Shown: positions 1 to 7,708 of the stretch, piece after piece
Numbering within the stretch: position 1 is the stretch's first letter
Layout of the letters: each line of letters begins with the position of its first letter
NCBI RefSeq assembly: GCF_013266735.1
Contig: NZ_JABSNU010000014.1
Location: 62,001-126,000, forward strand
Source: Pedobacter foliorum
GTDB lineage: Bacteria; Bacteroidota; Bacteroidia; Sphingobacteriales; Sphingobacteriaceae
DNA length: 64,000 nucleotides
Reading direction: 5' to 3'
The notes under the pieces: model-generated
What the model saw: the letters and a program-made list of their open reading frames with translations, nothing else
Told to the model about the DNA's origin: nothing
Databases searched by the model: none
Position numbers and translations under genes: made by a program

Positions 1-264
1 ACCAATGGGAAGCAGTTTAGTCCTGAAACATTAATTGGCTATCTAGGTGAGGAAAATAAAGATCTTGAATACCTTGATTTTAATGATTACCCTGCTAAAA
101 TGGACGAGTTTAGAGATCCTTCTCACTTAAATAATAAAGGCTCAAGGAAATTCTCGATATTCTTTAATCAATTGCTAAATGATGGTTTGCTTCTTAAACA
201 GAATAAAGCCCAGGTAGTTCGTAATGAACTTAGTCGTATTGAGCAAGAACAAGCTGCTCTTTGA
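1..264 (+). CDS. C-terminal fragment of an SGNH/AlgJ-DltD-like protein (5' end outside window)
   Basis: The reading frame is open from base 1 and stops with TGA at 262-264, leaving the last 87 residues. The piece contains FRDPSHLNNKGSRKFS, which resembles the D-x-x-H-x-N-x-x-G block found at the C-terminus of SGNH-fold esterases and of AlgJ/DltD-like proteins. In those families the Asp and His are part of the catalytic triad. The N-terminus, any signal peptide and the nucleophile Ser lie outside the window, so substrate and location cannot be judged. The family call rests on this one motif. No downstream gene on the same strand follows. Confidence 0.45.
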   Translation, partial: TNGKQFSPETLIGYLGEENKDLEYLDFNDYPAKMDEFRDPSHLNNKGSRKFSIFFNQLLNDGLLLKQNKAQVVRNELSRIEQEQAAL

Positions 265-300
265 GGATGTTTTTTTGTACTAGAAGGTATGCTAAGCACT

Positions 301-340
301 AAAAAGAAAAGCGGAGTTAAATCCTAAGACTTAACCCCGC
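301..340 (-). terminator. Probable Rho-independent terminator of the MFS gene
   Basis: The arms at 311-320 and 331-340 (GCGGAGTTAA and TTAACCCCGC) pair with one mismatch over a 10-base loop. On the minus strand the stem is followed by TTTTCTTTTT (310-301). It lies 140 bp beyond the stop of the minus-strand MFS gene. Confidence 0.6.
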
Positions 341-479
341 CATCTAAATTAACGCTCTCGTATATATAAACGAAGAAAAGGCAAAATAGTTTAATAGACC
401 CCCTCGATTTTTTTAGGTATGACAATACGATGATATTGTGTGAAATCCCTTATACACTTTATTGGGTTAGCAGTGTTAA

Positions 480-1742
480 TTATCTTAAATGCATTAGTGT
501 TTGAAAGGAAAGCTGGCGACCAGAGCGTTTAGATTGGTAAACAACAAACATTGCGGTAGCACAGAGTCCAATTACACCTGCCAAACAAACGGCTAGTCGT
601 GGGCCGAAAGCTTGTGCTGTCCACCCGATAAGCAAGCTACCAATAGGGATCATACCCTGGTAAGCCATAATGTAGTAGCTAATGGCTCTGGCCCTCATTT
701 CGGGAATGGTATGTGTTTGAATGTAGGTATTAATGGCTGATGTTTGTGCCATCATACCTACGCCACCAAAGGCCATGAACACAAGAGCCAATGATAATAT
801 GCCTGAATAGGCCAATAAAATTAAACTAACTCCGAATATGGTACTGGCAATTATGATGATACTTTTGAGTGGTTTTGCGGATCTTAAATTGGCTAAATAC
901 ATGGCGCTGATAACTGAACCGAGGCCGGCAGCACTTTCAAACCAGCTAAAGGTTCCTGCATCGCCATGAAAGAGGTCTTTAGCGAAAATGGGCATTAAGG
1001 TATTAAACGGGATTACAAACAGACTGCTAATTCCTATCATTAGGATCATACTACTCAGTTCTCTGTCACCTGATACGTACTTAAATCCTTCTTCCAGTTC
1101 AAGCCAGATGCTTTTTTCTGATCTCTCGACAACACCAAGGTTTAGTTTCATTAAGAATAAACAGACAAGGACGGGTATGTAGCTTAAGAAGTTTCCGATG
1201 AAACAGAAGTCTTCGCCAAAGGTGCTTAAGATTACTCCTGCAATTGCCGGCCCAACAATACGTGCAAGGTTTGCCATAGTAGAGTTTAGCGCGATTGCAT
1301 TGGGAAGGTCTTCTTTTTGGTCAACCATTTCTACCATTAACGATTGTCGGCAGGTGACATCAAATGCGTTGATAATCCCTTGCACCAGACTTAGGAAGAT
1401 GATTGCAGGGATGTTGTAAAATTTGAAAAAGATAATTGCGGCAAGGGCTCCTGCCTGCATCATGGAAATAACCTGGGTAATGACAAGGATTTTATAACGG
1501 TTGTGTCTGTCAATTAAACTTCCGGCGTATGGTGATAAAATTAGTGAGGGGATTAGGCTGGCAAAAGCTACTAAGCCGAGTAAAAGTGCTGAACCTGTTA
1601 GTCGGTAAACTAACCAGCTTACCGCAGTTTTTTGCATCCATGTTCCTATTAGCGAGATACTTTGGCCATAAAAGAAAAGTTTGAAATTGCGGTATTTTAA
1701 TGATCTAAATATATTCATGGTAGTAGATGTCTTTGAAGACAT
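480..1742 (-). CDS. MFS transporter, EntS/MFS_3-like exporter
   Basis: This 420-residue protein has about twelve hydrophobic segments and looks like a major facilitator of the EntS / MFS_3 group. Members usually export siderophores, drugs or other small molecules by proton antiport across the inner membrane. The N-terminus (RNFKLFFYGQSISLIGTWMQ) is typical of the group, and SLIDRHNRYK matches the cytoplasmic loop 2-3 motif of MFS proteins. The start is an ATG (1742-1740), with a second Met at residue 9. The gene is divergent from the LysR gene starting at 1818, with only about 75 bp between them, so that regulator probably controls it. The substrate cannot be read from the sequence. Confidence 0.85.
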   Translation of the reverse strand: MSSKTSTTMNIFRSLKYRNFKLFFYGQSISLIGTWMQKTAVSWLVYRLTGSALLLGLVAFASLIPSLILSPYAGSLIDRHNRYKILVITQVISMMQAGALAAIIFFKFYNIPAIIFLSLVQGIINAFDVTCRQSLMVEMVDQKEDLPNAIALNSTMANLARIVGPAIAGVILSTFGEDFCFIGNFLSYIPVLVCLFLMKLNLGVVERSEKSIWLELEEGFKYVSGDRELSSMILMIGISSLFVIPFNTLMPIFAKDLFHGDAGTFSWFESAAGLGSVISAMYLANLRSAKPLKSIIIIASTIFGVSLILLAYSGILSLALVFMAFGGVGMMAQTSAINTYIQTHTIPEMRARAISYYIMAYQGMIPIGSLLIGWTAQAFGPRLAVCLAGVIGLCATAMFVVYQSKRSGRQLSFQTLMHLR

Positions 1743-1817
1743 TACAAATTTCGGAATAACTTATTGAGTTGTAAAATTGATTGTTTTAATGATATTGATT
1801 AGTTTTAACGATTGATT

Positions 1818-2693
1818 ATGGAACTAAGGCAACTCAACTATTTTGTAAAAGCAGCTGAACATCTTCATTTTACTGAAGCTGCGGCTGAATCGTTTGTAAC
1901 CCAGTCGACCTTATCTCAACAGATAAAGCAATTGGAAGAGGAACTGGGGATGTTATTGTTTGACAGGGTAGGCAAGCATGTTCGACTTACAGAGGCCGGA
2001 GGTGTTTTTCTGATTCATGCCAGACAAATATTACTGGATGTGCAAAAATCAAAAGCAGCGATATCTGAATTGAATAATCTGGCAATCGGCGAACTTAAGA
2101 TTGGTGTTACTTATGCTTTTAGCTCTATGGTATTGCCAGCATTGGCTCCGTTTTCGTCAAAGTATCCTGGGATTAAAATATTTCTGGAATATGGTACGCC
2201 GGAGTCGTTGGAGATTAAACTTAAAGCTGCAGAGCTCGATATCATTCTTTCCTTTCATGAGGAATCTGATAATCAGGGTTTGGAAATGCAACCTTTGTTT
2301 TCTTCTAAAATTGTGATGGTGGTTTCGCGCAAGCATCCGTTGGCATCTTTAAAAAAGATATCGGTAGCTGAGCTTGGTGCTTTGGAGCTTATTTTACCGG
2401 GTAAAGGTTTTAGTTCAAGAGACTATGTAAACGAGCTGTTCGGTAAACGGAAGATCACTCCGAAGATTAAGATAGAAATGAATGAGGTGAACTCTTTGTT
2501 GACTTTGGTAGAGAGTACATCGTGGGTTACGATCTTAAATGAGAAGGCAATTATTAGTTGGGATAGCCTTATTGCCATTCCAATTGCAGGAAAGGAACGT
2601 TACAAAAGGGCGTTTATATTACGTCAAAAGGGTATTTATCAAAAGAAAGCCGCCAATCTGTTTATAGAAGAGCTGAGTAAGATACTCTGGTAA
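1818..2693 (+). CDS. LysR-family transcriptional regulator
   Basis: The protein has 291 residues from the ATG at 1818. A frame extension to a TTG at 1812 adds only two residues and is less likely. Residues 1-60 form the LysR winged helix-turn-helix (start MELRQLNYFVKAAEHLHFTE, then QSTLSQQIKQLEEELG), followed by a periplasmic-binding-like effector domain from about residue 90. The length is typical of the family. It is divergent from the MFS exporter, the classical layout in which a LysR protein activates the neighbouring gene in response to a ligand and represses itself. The fold resembles the CynR/CysB-like subgroup, but the inducer is unknown. Confidence 0.9.
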   Translation: MELRQLNYFVKAAEHLHFTEAAAESFVTQSTLSQQIKQLEEELGMLLFDRVGKHVRLTEAGGVFLIHARQILLDVQKSKAAISELNNLAIGELKIGVTYAFSSMVLPALAPFSSKYPGIKIFLEYGTPESLEIKLKAAELDIILSFHEESDNQGLEMQPLFSSKIVMVVSRKHPLASLKKISVAELGALELILPGKGFSSRDYVNELFGKRKITPKIKIEMNEVNSLLTLVESTSWVTILNEKAIISWDSLIAIPIAGKERYKRAFILRQKGIYQKKAANLFIEELSKILW

Positions 2694-2788
2694 TTTTGAT
2701 ACGCATTGTCGAAATATTGAGACGTATTCTCTGTTTAATCAAATTCATATTGCCTTTCTTTGTTTATAACCATTTATAAATTAAGAAT

Positions 2789-4882
2789 ATGTGTAAACGA
2801 TTAATAGTAGTTGTGCTCGTTTATTTGTGCAATGCAAACTTTGCTTCAGCTCAGGTTTCTCAGGTAAACACTCAGAAGTTTGATCGCAAATCGGGAGTAA
2901 CAGCAACCTATAGCCAAAGCATCCTGAAAATAACCTGGCCTGCCGGAAATAATAATTACGGACAGGTTGACCTTAATATGGAAAAGGGGAAGCCATTGTT
3001 TAGTCGACTTTTGATGGGGGCTGCTAAAAAAGCGAAGTTGATTTCAACAGATCTTGACCCTGCTTTTCTGCTTACTATTGGCAAAAGGGATTTGATATCG
3101 CAAAATGGTTGGAACATATTCTTTGATAAGGTTCCTCAAAAGAAATACAAGACCTATAATGTAGAATTGGAAAAATCTGCAGTGGCTGTAAAAACGGTAG
3201 GCAGTAGAACGGTTGTTACCATTTCATCTTTAAAGGCCGATCGTTTTTCTGGGAATCTTGAGATAACTTTTTACAATGGTAGTCCGCTGTTTAATATCGC
3301 TGCGGTTATATCAACTAAAATAGATTCGACAGCAATTGTGTATGATGCAGGTTTAATAAACAGATCAGCCAGTTGGAAAAATATATCATGGATAAATACG
3401 GGAGACAGTTTAAAAACGGTAGCTGCAATTGACTCCGATAGTTCAAAAAATATAGCCGTAAAATACAGAACTATAGCCGCCAAAGGAAAAGAGGGGGTGT
3501 TGGCAATATTTCCGGCACCTCATCAATATTTCTATCCGTTGGATGAAGCTTTTAATTTGAAATTTACCTGGTTTGGAAGCAACTATAGAAAAATGACAAA
3601 TGGGTATGGTATTGGGATTCGTCAGGATTTGGAGGGCGATAGAAGGTTTGTTCCCTGGTTTAATGCACCTCCTGAGAGTAAGCAACGTTTAAATTTCTTT
3701 TGTCTGCTTAGTGCTGAGAATGAAGGTGCCGCTTTTACCGAAGTAAAGAAGTTTACACATAACGATAGCTATGTTAAGCTGCCGGGGTATAAAACGATGT
3801 CGAGTCATTTTCATAATGAGTTTATTATGAGTGTTGTGTTCGCAAATAAACCAATTCCGGAGGTGCCTGATTTTGTAAAGGTGTTTAAGAAAACAGGGAT
3901 AGATATAGTGCATCTTGCAGAGTTTCATTACACTGCACATCCAAAAGGACCGGATGAAACAAGGCTAAAGGAATTGCATGCGCTTTTTGAGCAATGTAAA
4001 CGCCTTTCTGATAATAAGCTTCTTTTGCTACCTGGCGAAGAGCCCAATGAGTTTTTTGGTGGTCATTGGTTGGCGCTTTTCCCTAAGCCCGTTTATTGGA
4101 TCATGTCGCGCAAAAAGGATGTTCCTTATACTGAAAACCATCCACAGTACGGTAAGATTTATCACATTGGTGATAAAGATGATATGCTGAAACTGCTTGA
4201 AGAGGAGAAAGGATTAGCCTGGACAGCTCATGCACGCACAAAGGGATCAGTTAATGCACCTGATGTGTATAAAGAGGAGGCGTTTTTTAAATCTCCTCAT
4301 TTTATGGGAGCAGCCTGGAAGGCAATGCCGGCTGATTTATCTGAGCCAAGACTTGGCAAACGCGTTCTGGATTTGATGGATGATATGAATAACTGGGATT
4401 TGAAAAAGACTGTGATTACTGAGGCTGATCTTTTTACCATAACACCGGAAAATGAGATGTATGCGCATTTAAATGTGAACTACTTAATGATGGATTCATT
4501 ACCTCAGTTTAATAAGGGCTGGCAACCCGTGTTGGATGTAATGCAAAAGGGTAAGTTTTTTGCAAGCACAGGAGAGGTTTTAATGCCGGAACTCTCTATA
4601 AATGGTAAGCGTTCTGGGGAGACAATTGCACTTGATAAATCGGGTTTTGCAAATGTTAAACTTAAACTAAACTGGACTTTTCCAATGAATTTTGTAGAGA
4701 TCATATCGGGTGATGGCAATAAGGTATACAGAGAAAAGATAGACCTTACAAAAACGCAAGCGTTTGGGGCTCAGCTGTTGCAATTTAAAACTAAGCTGAG
4801 CAATAGAATATGGGCAAGGGTAGAAGCCTGGGATATAGCAGCAAACGGGGCTTTTAGTCAATCTTTTTATATTGAGAAGTAG
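2789..4882 (+). CDS. Secreted PHP/CehA-McbA-like metallohydrolase (putative)
   Basis: This 697-residue protein starts with a Sec signal peptide ending in FASAQ, so it is exported. Residues up to about 340 form a beta-rich part I do not recognise. The second half has spaced metal-ligand-like motifs: HFHNEF, DIVHLAEFHYTAHP, LLLPGEE, GGHW and WTAHARTKG. These resemble the His/Asp/Glu clusters of PHP-type phosphoesterases of the CehA-McbA group. The last about 130 residues (from FFASTGEVLMPELSINGKRS) look like the beta domain that follows such catalytic cores. It precedes two other secreted enzyme genes on the same strand, separated by a repeat-bearing 372 bp gap. The substrate is unknown, and the family call comes from motif spacing only. 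Confidence 0.5.
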   Translation: MCKRLIVVVLVYLCNANFASAQVSQVNTQKFDRKSGVTATYSQSILKITWPAGNNNYGQVDLNMEKGKPLFSRLLMGAAKKAKLISTDLDPAFLLTIGKRDLISQNGWNIFFDKVPQKKYKTYNVELEKSAVAVKTVGSRTVVTISSLKADRFSGNLEITFYNGSPLFNIAAVISTKIDSTAIVYDAGLINRSASWKNISWINTGDSLKTVAAIDSDSSKNIAVKYRTIAAKGKEGVLAIFPAPHQYFYPLDEAFNLKFTWFGSNYRKMTNGYGIGIRQDLEGDRRFVPWFNAPPESKQRLNFFCLLSAENEGAAFTEVKKFTHNDSYVKLPGYKTMSSHFHNEFIMSVVFANKPIPEVPDFVKVFKKTGIDIVHLAEFHYTAHPKGPDETRLKELHALFEQCKRLSDNKLLLLPGEEPNEFFGGHWLALFPKPVYWIMSRKKDVPYTENHPQYGKIYHIGDKDDMLKLLEEEKGLAWTAHARTKGSVNAPDVYKEEAFFKSPHFMGAAWKAMPADLSEPRLGKRVLDLMDDMNNWDLKKTVITEADLFTITPENEMYAHLNVNYLMMDSLPQFNKGWQPVLDVMQKGKFFASTGEVLMPELSINGKRSGETIALDKSGFANVKLKLNWTFPMNFVEIISGDGNKVYREKIDLTKTQAFGAQLLQFKTKLSNRIWARVEAWDIAANGAFSQSFYIEK

Positions 4883-5043
4883 GGTTGTTGGGCTATCGAT
4901 AATAGTTTGGTAGCTCATCATATTTATATTGAGACAAATTGCAGAAAAGTTGACACGCATATTCAAGCCTCAGTTATCTTATTTTTTCATATTTGATTAC
5001 TGTTTAAGAAAGGTGGTTAGCACAGCATTATTTTGTTACTGTG

Positions 5044-5135
5044 CGTTCGTCATCCTGAATTTATTTCAGGACCTCGCACTAGCAAGGTTTGAATACCATG
5101 TGAGAGGTCCTGAAATAAATTCAGGATGACGAACG
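5044..5135. repeat. REP/MITE-like palindromic element, copy 1
   Basis: Two 32-base arms (5044-5075 and 5104-5135) are perfect inverted repeats around a 28-base centre. Each arm contains a smaller palindrome, CCTGAA-TTTAT-TTCAGG. A second, slightly diverged copy with the same core lies at 63661-63735. There is no coding capacity. The element resembles short interspersed palindromes that are common in Bacteroidota genomes. Confidence 0.85.
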
Positions 5136-5166
5136 GATTTACAGAACGTCTAACGCACTACCTCTT

Positions 5167-5236
5167 TTAACCAAAAGCACTATAGACGAAAAAACCGTTA
5201 ACCAAGAAACCGTTAACCAAAACCACAATTAACCAA
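5167..5236 (+). promoter_or_regulatory. Four TTAACCAA direct repeats upstream of the DUF4965 gene
   Basis: The octamer TTAACCAA occurs at 5167-5174, 5198-5205, 5213-5220 and 5229-5236, with start-to-start steps of 31, 15 and 16 bp. The last copy is 18 bp from the ATG at 5255. This may be an operator array or leader element. No promoter box was assigned with confidence. Confidence 0.35.
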
Positions 5237-5254
5237 ATAACAACACAAACAAAC

Positions 5255-7702
5255 ATGAAACGTTTATTTCTTTCTTTAGGCCTGGCTGCTACTATGCTTA
5301 GCGCTTCTGCTCAGCAACGTAAAGCGCCTGCCTATCCACTTATTACACACGATCCTTATTTCAGTATCTGGTCGTTTTCTGACAACCTTAATGCATCGCC
5401 AACAAAACACTGGACAGGCACTAACCATGCTTTATCTGGCTTAGTTAAAGTTGATGGTAAGGTTTACAGTTTTTTAGGGAAACCTGAAAAAAGCTTCGAA
5501 ACCTTAGTTCCTACTGCTGAAGATAAAAGCTACACCGCAAAATATACTGAATCTGCACCTGCTGCAGGTTGGGAGAAAGCTGCTTACAACGATGCAGATT
5601 GGAAAATCGGAAACGCACCGTTTGGTGATGGTGATGCCAAAACTCAATGGAAAAGCGATAACCTTTGGATGCGTCGTGAGTTTAACCTTGATCAAATTGA
5701 CCTTAAAGGCTTAAACTTAAGAATCAATCATGATGATAACATCGACTTGTTTATAAACGGGGTTAAAGTTTACAACTGTAACTGCTGGACCGGTAAGTAT
5801 GTTTATATCCCAATTGATGAGAAGATAAAAGGCGTATTGAAAAAAGGAAAGAATGTTATCGCTGCGCACATTAAAAATACAGCTGGCGGTCAATGGTTAG
5901 ATGTTGGTTTGGCTTACGAAAAACCTGCAGCGGAATTAAAATCTGTACTTACCGCTAAACAAAATAGTGTTACTATAAATGCAACACAAACTATTTATAA
6001 GTTTAGTGCCGGTAAAGTAGATATGGAGGTTGCTTTTACATCGCCATTGCTTATGGATAATCTTGATTTGTTAGCAAGACCTGTTTCTTACGTGTCATTT
6101 AAGCTTAAAGCGAATGATGGTCAAAAGCACAATGCACAGGTTTATTTTGGTGCGTCAACTGACATTGCTACTAACAATTCTGCTCAGGAAGTTCAGGCAT
6201 CGAGTTACAAAAACGGATCACTTTCTGTACTTAAAGCAGGTACAACTGAACAACCGGTATTGAAAAAAAGAGGTGATGATGTCCGCATTGACTGGGGTTA
6301 TATGTATGTTGCTGTTCCTCAAAACAACGGTAAGCAGTATGTTACTTCATCAGCAAATGCCGTTTCATCTTTCGTAAACGGAAAACCTGGTTCTTCTTCG
6401 GCACAGGGTAAAAGCTTAACATTGGCTACAGTATTACCTTTTAATGTTGGCGCTACTGCAACTGAAAAAACAGTATTGGTTGGTTATGATGACATCGAAT
6501 CTGTTCAATACTTTGGAGAAAACTTAAAGCCTTGGTGGAATCGTAAAAATAACCAGACAATAGATAAACAACTTACATTAGCAAACAATGAATATGCGGC
6601 TGTATTACAAAAATGCGAAGCGTTTAATAAACAATATTATGCTGCAAACCTAAAAGCAGGGGGTAAAGAGTATGCAGATCTTTCGGATATTTCTTATCGT
6701 CAGGCTATCTCTGCACATAAATTAGTAGAAAGTCCACAAGGTGATATCTTATTCCTTTCTAAAGAGAATTTTAGTAACGGTTCTATCAATACTGTGGATG
6801 TAACTTACCCATCTGCACCATTGTTTTTAGTGTACAATCCTGATTTATTAAAAGGGATGTTAAATGGTATTTTCTATTACAGCGAAAGCGGAAAATGGAA
6901 AAAACCTTTCCCTTCACATGATTTGGGTACCTACCCATTAGCTAACGGACAAACTTATGGTGAAGATATGCCGGTCGAAGAAGCTGGTAACATGATTATC
7001 CTTACTGCCGCAATTGCTAAGGCTGAAGGTAATGCAGAGTATGCTAAAAAACATTGGAAAACACTTGCTATCTGGGCCGACTACTTAAGCAAAGATGGAT
7101 TTGATCCTGCAAATCAGTTATGTACTGACGATTTTGCTGGTCACCTTGCTCGTAATACCAACTTATCTGTAAAAGCGATTGTAGCTTTAGGTGGTTACGG
7201 AATGCTTGCGGCGCAATTGGGAGATAAAGAAGAAGCTGCAAAGTATACTCCAATGGCTAAAGAAATGGCGAAAAAATGGATGGCGATGGCAGACGCAGGA
7301 GATCACTATGCTTTAACGTTTGATTTAAAGAATACCTGGAGCCAAAAGTACAACCTGGTATGGGATAAGGTTTTGGATCTTGGTATTTTCCCTAAAGAGG
7401 TTTATAAAAAAGAGATCGACTTTTATCTGAAAAAACAAAACGCGTATGGCTTGCCACTAGATAGTCGTAAAACTTACACTAAATCTGACTGGATTATGTG
7501 GACTGCAACTTTAACGGATAACCAGGCTGATTTTGAGAAGTTCATTAAACCAATCCATAAGTTCTCTTTAGAGTCGACAAGCAGAGTGCCATTAAGTGAC
7601 TGGCATGAAACTACAGATGGTAAGCAGGTAGGTTTCCAGGCACGTAGTGTTGTTGGTGGCTATGCTATCAAATTATTGGATGATAAATTACATAGTAAAT
7701 AA
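5255..7702 (+). CDS. Secreted DUF4965/DUF5127 glutaminase-like protein with jelly-roll insert
   Basis: The protein has 815 residues with a Sec signal peptide (MKRLFLSLGLAATMLSASAQ). After the N-terminal segment (LITHDPYFSIWSFSDNL, typical of DUF4964), residues about 85-225 form a galactose-binding-like beta-sandwich (WEKAAYNDADWK, RINHDDNIDLFINGVKVY). DUF5127-, DUF4965- and DUF1793-like parts fill the rest, with an alpha-helical C-terminal barrel (YNLVWDKVLDLGIFP). The fungal relative GtaA was described as a glutaminase. Bacterial members are annotated the same way, but their true substrates are largely untested. It ends 6 bp before the GH127 gene, so the two are probably co-transcribed. Confidence 0.8.
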   Translation: MKRLFLSLGLAATMLSASAQQRKAPAYPLITHDPYFSIWSFSDNLNASPTKHWTGTNHALSGLVKVDGKVYSFLGKPEKSFETLVPTAEDKSYTAKYTESAPAAGWEKAAYNDADWKIGNAPFGDGDAKTQWKSDNLWMRREFNLDQIDLKGLNLRINHDDNIDLFINGVKVYNCNCWTGKYVYIPIDEKIKGVLKKGKNVIAAHIKNTAGGQWLDVGLAYEKPAAELKSVLTAKQNSVTINATQTIYKFSAGKVDMEVAFTSPLLMDNLDLLARPVSYVSFKLKANDGQKHNAQVYFGASTDIATNNSAQEVQASSYKNGSLSVLKAGTTEQPVLKKRGDDVRIDWGYMYVAVPQNNGKQYVTSSANAVSSFVNGKPGSSSAQGKSLTLATVLPFNVGATATEKTVLVGYDDIESVQYFGENLKPWWNRKNNQTIDKQLTLANNEYAAVLQKCEAFNKQYYAANLKAGGKEYADLSDISYRQAISAHKLVESPQGDILFLSKENFSNGSINTVDVTYPSAPLFLVYNPDLLKGMLNGIFYYSESGKWKKPFPSHDLGTYPLANGQTYGEDMPVEEAGNMIILTAAIAKAEGNAEYAKKHWKTLAIWADYLSKDGFDPANQLCTDDFAGHLARNTNLSVKAIVALGGYGMLAAQLGDKEEAAKYTPMAKEMAKKWMAMADAGDHYALTFDLKNTWSQKYNLVWDKVLDLGIFPKEVYKKEIDFYLKKQNAYGLPLDSRKTYTKSDWIMWTATLTDNQADFEKFIKPIHKFSLESTSRVPLSDWHETTDGKQVGFQARSVVGGYAIKLLDDKLHSK

Positions 7703-7708
7703 GCCGAT

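Larger units (their letters stand above)
4883..5254. other. Repeat-bearing intergenic region
   Basis: This 372 bp gap contains a long perfect palindrome (5044-5135) and four direct copies of TTAACCAA (5167-5236) just before the next gene. The only open frame across it ends in the palindrome and reads VILNLFQDL-type peptide, which is a translation of the repeat and not a gene. Confidence 0.7.

Noticed and set aside
4929..5129. Open frame of 66 residues
   Set aside because: Its C-terminal part is a translation of the palindromic repeat (VILNLFQDL-type peptide) and it has no support as a gene.
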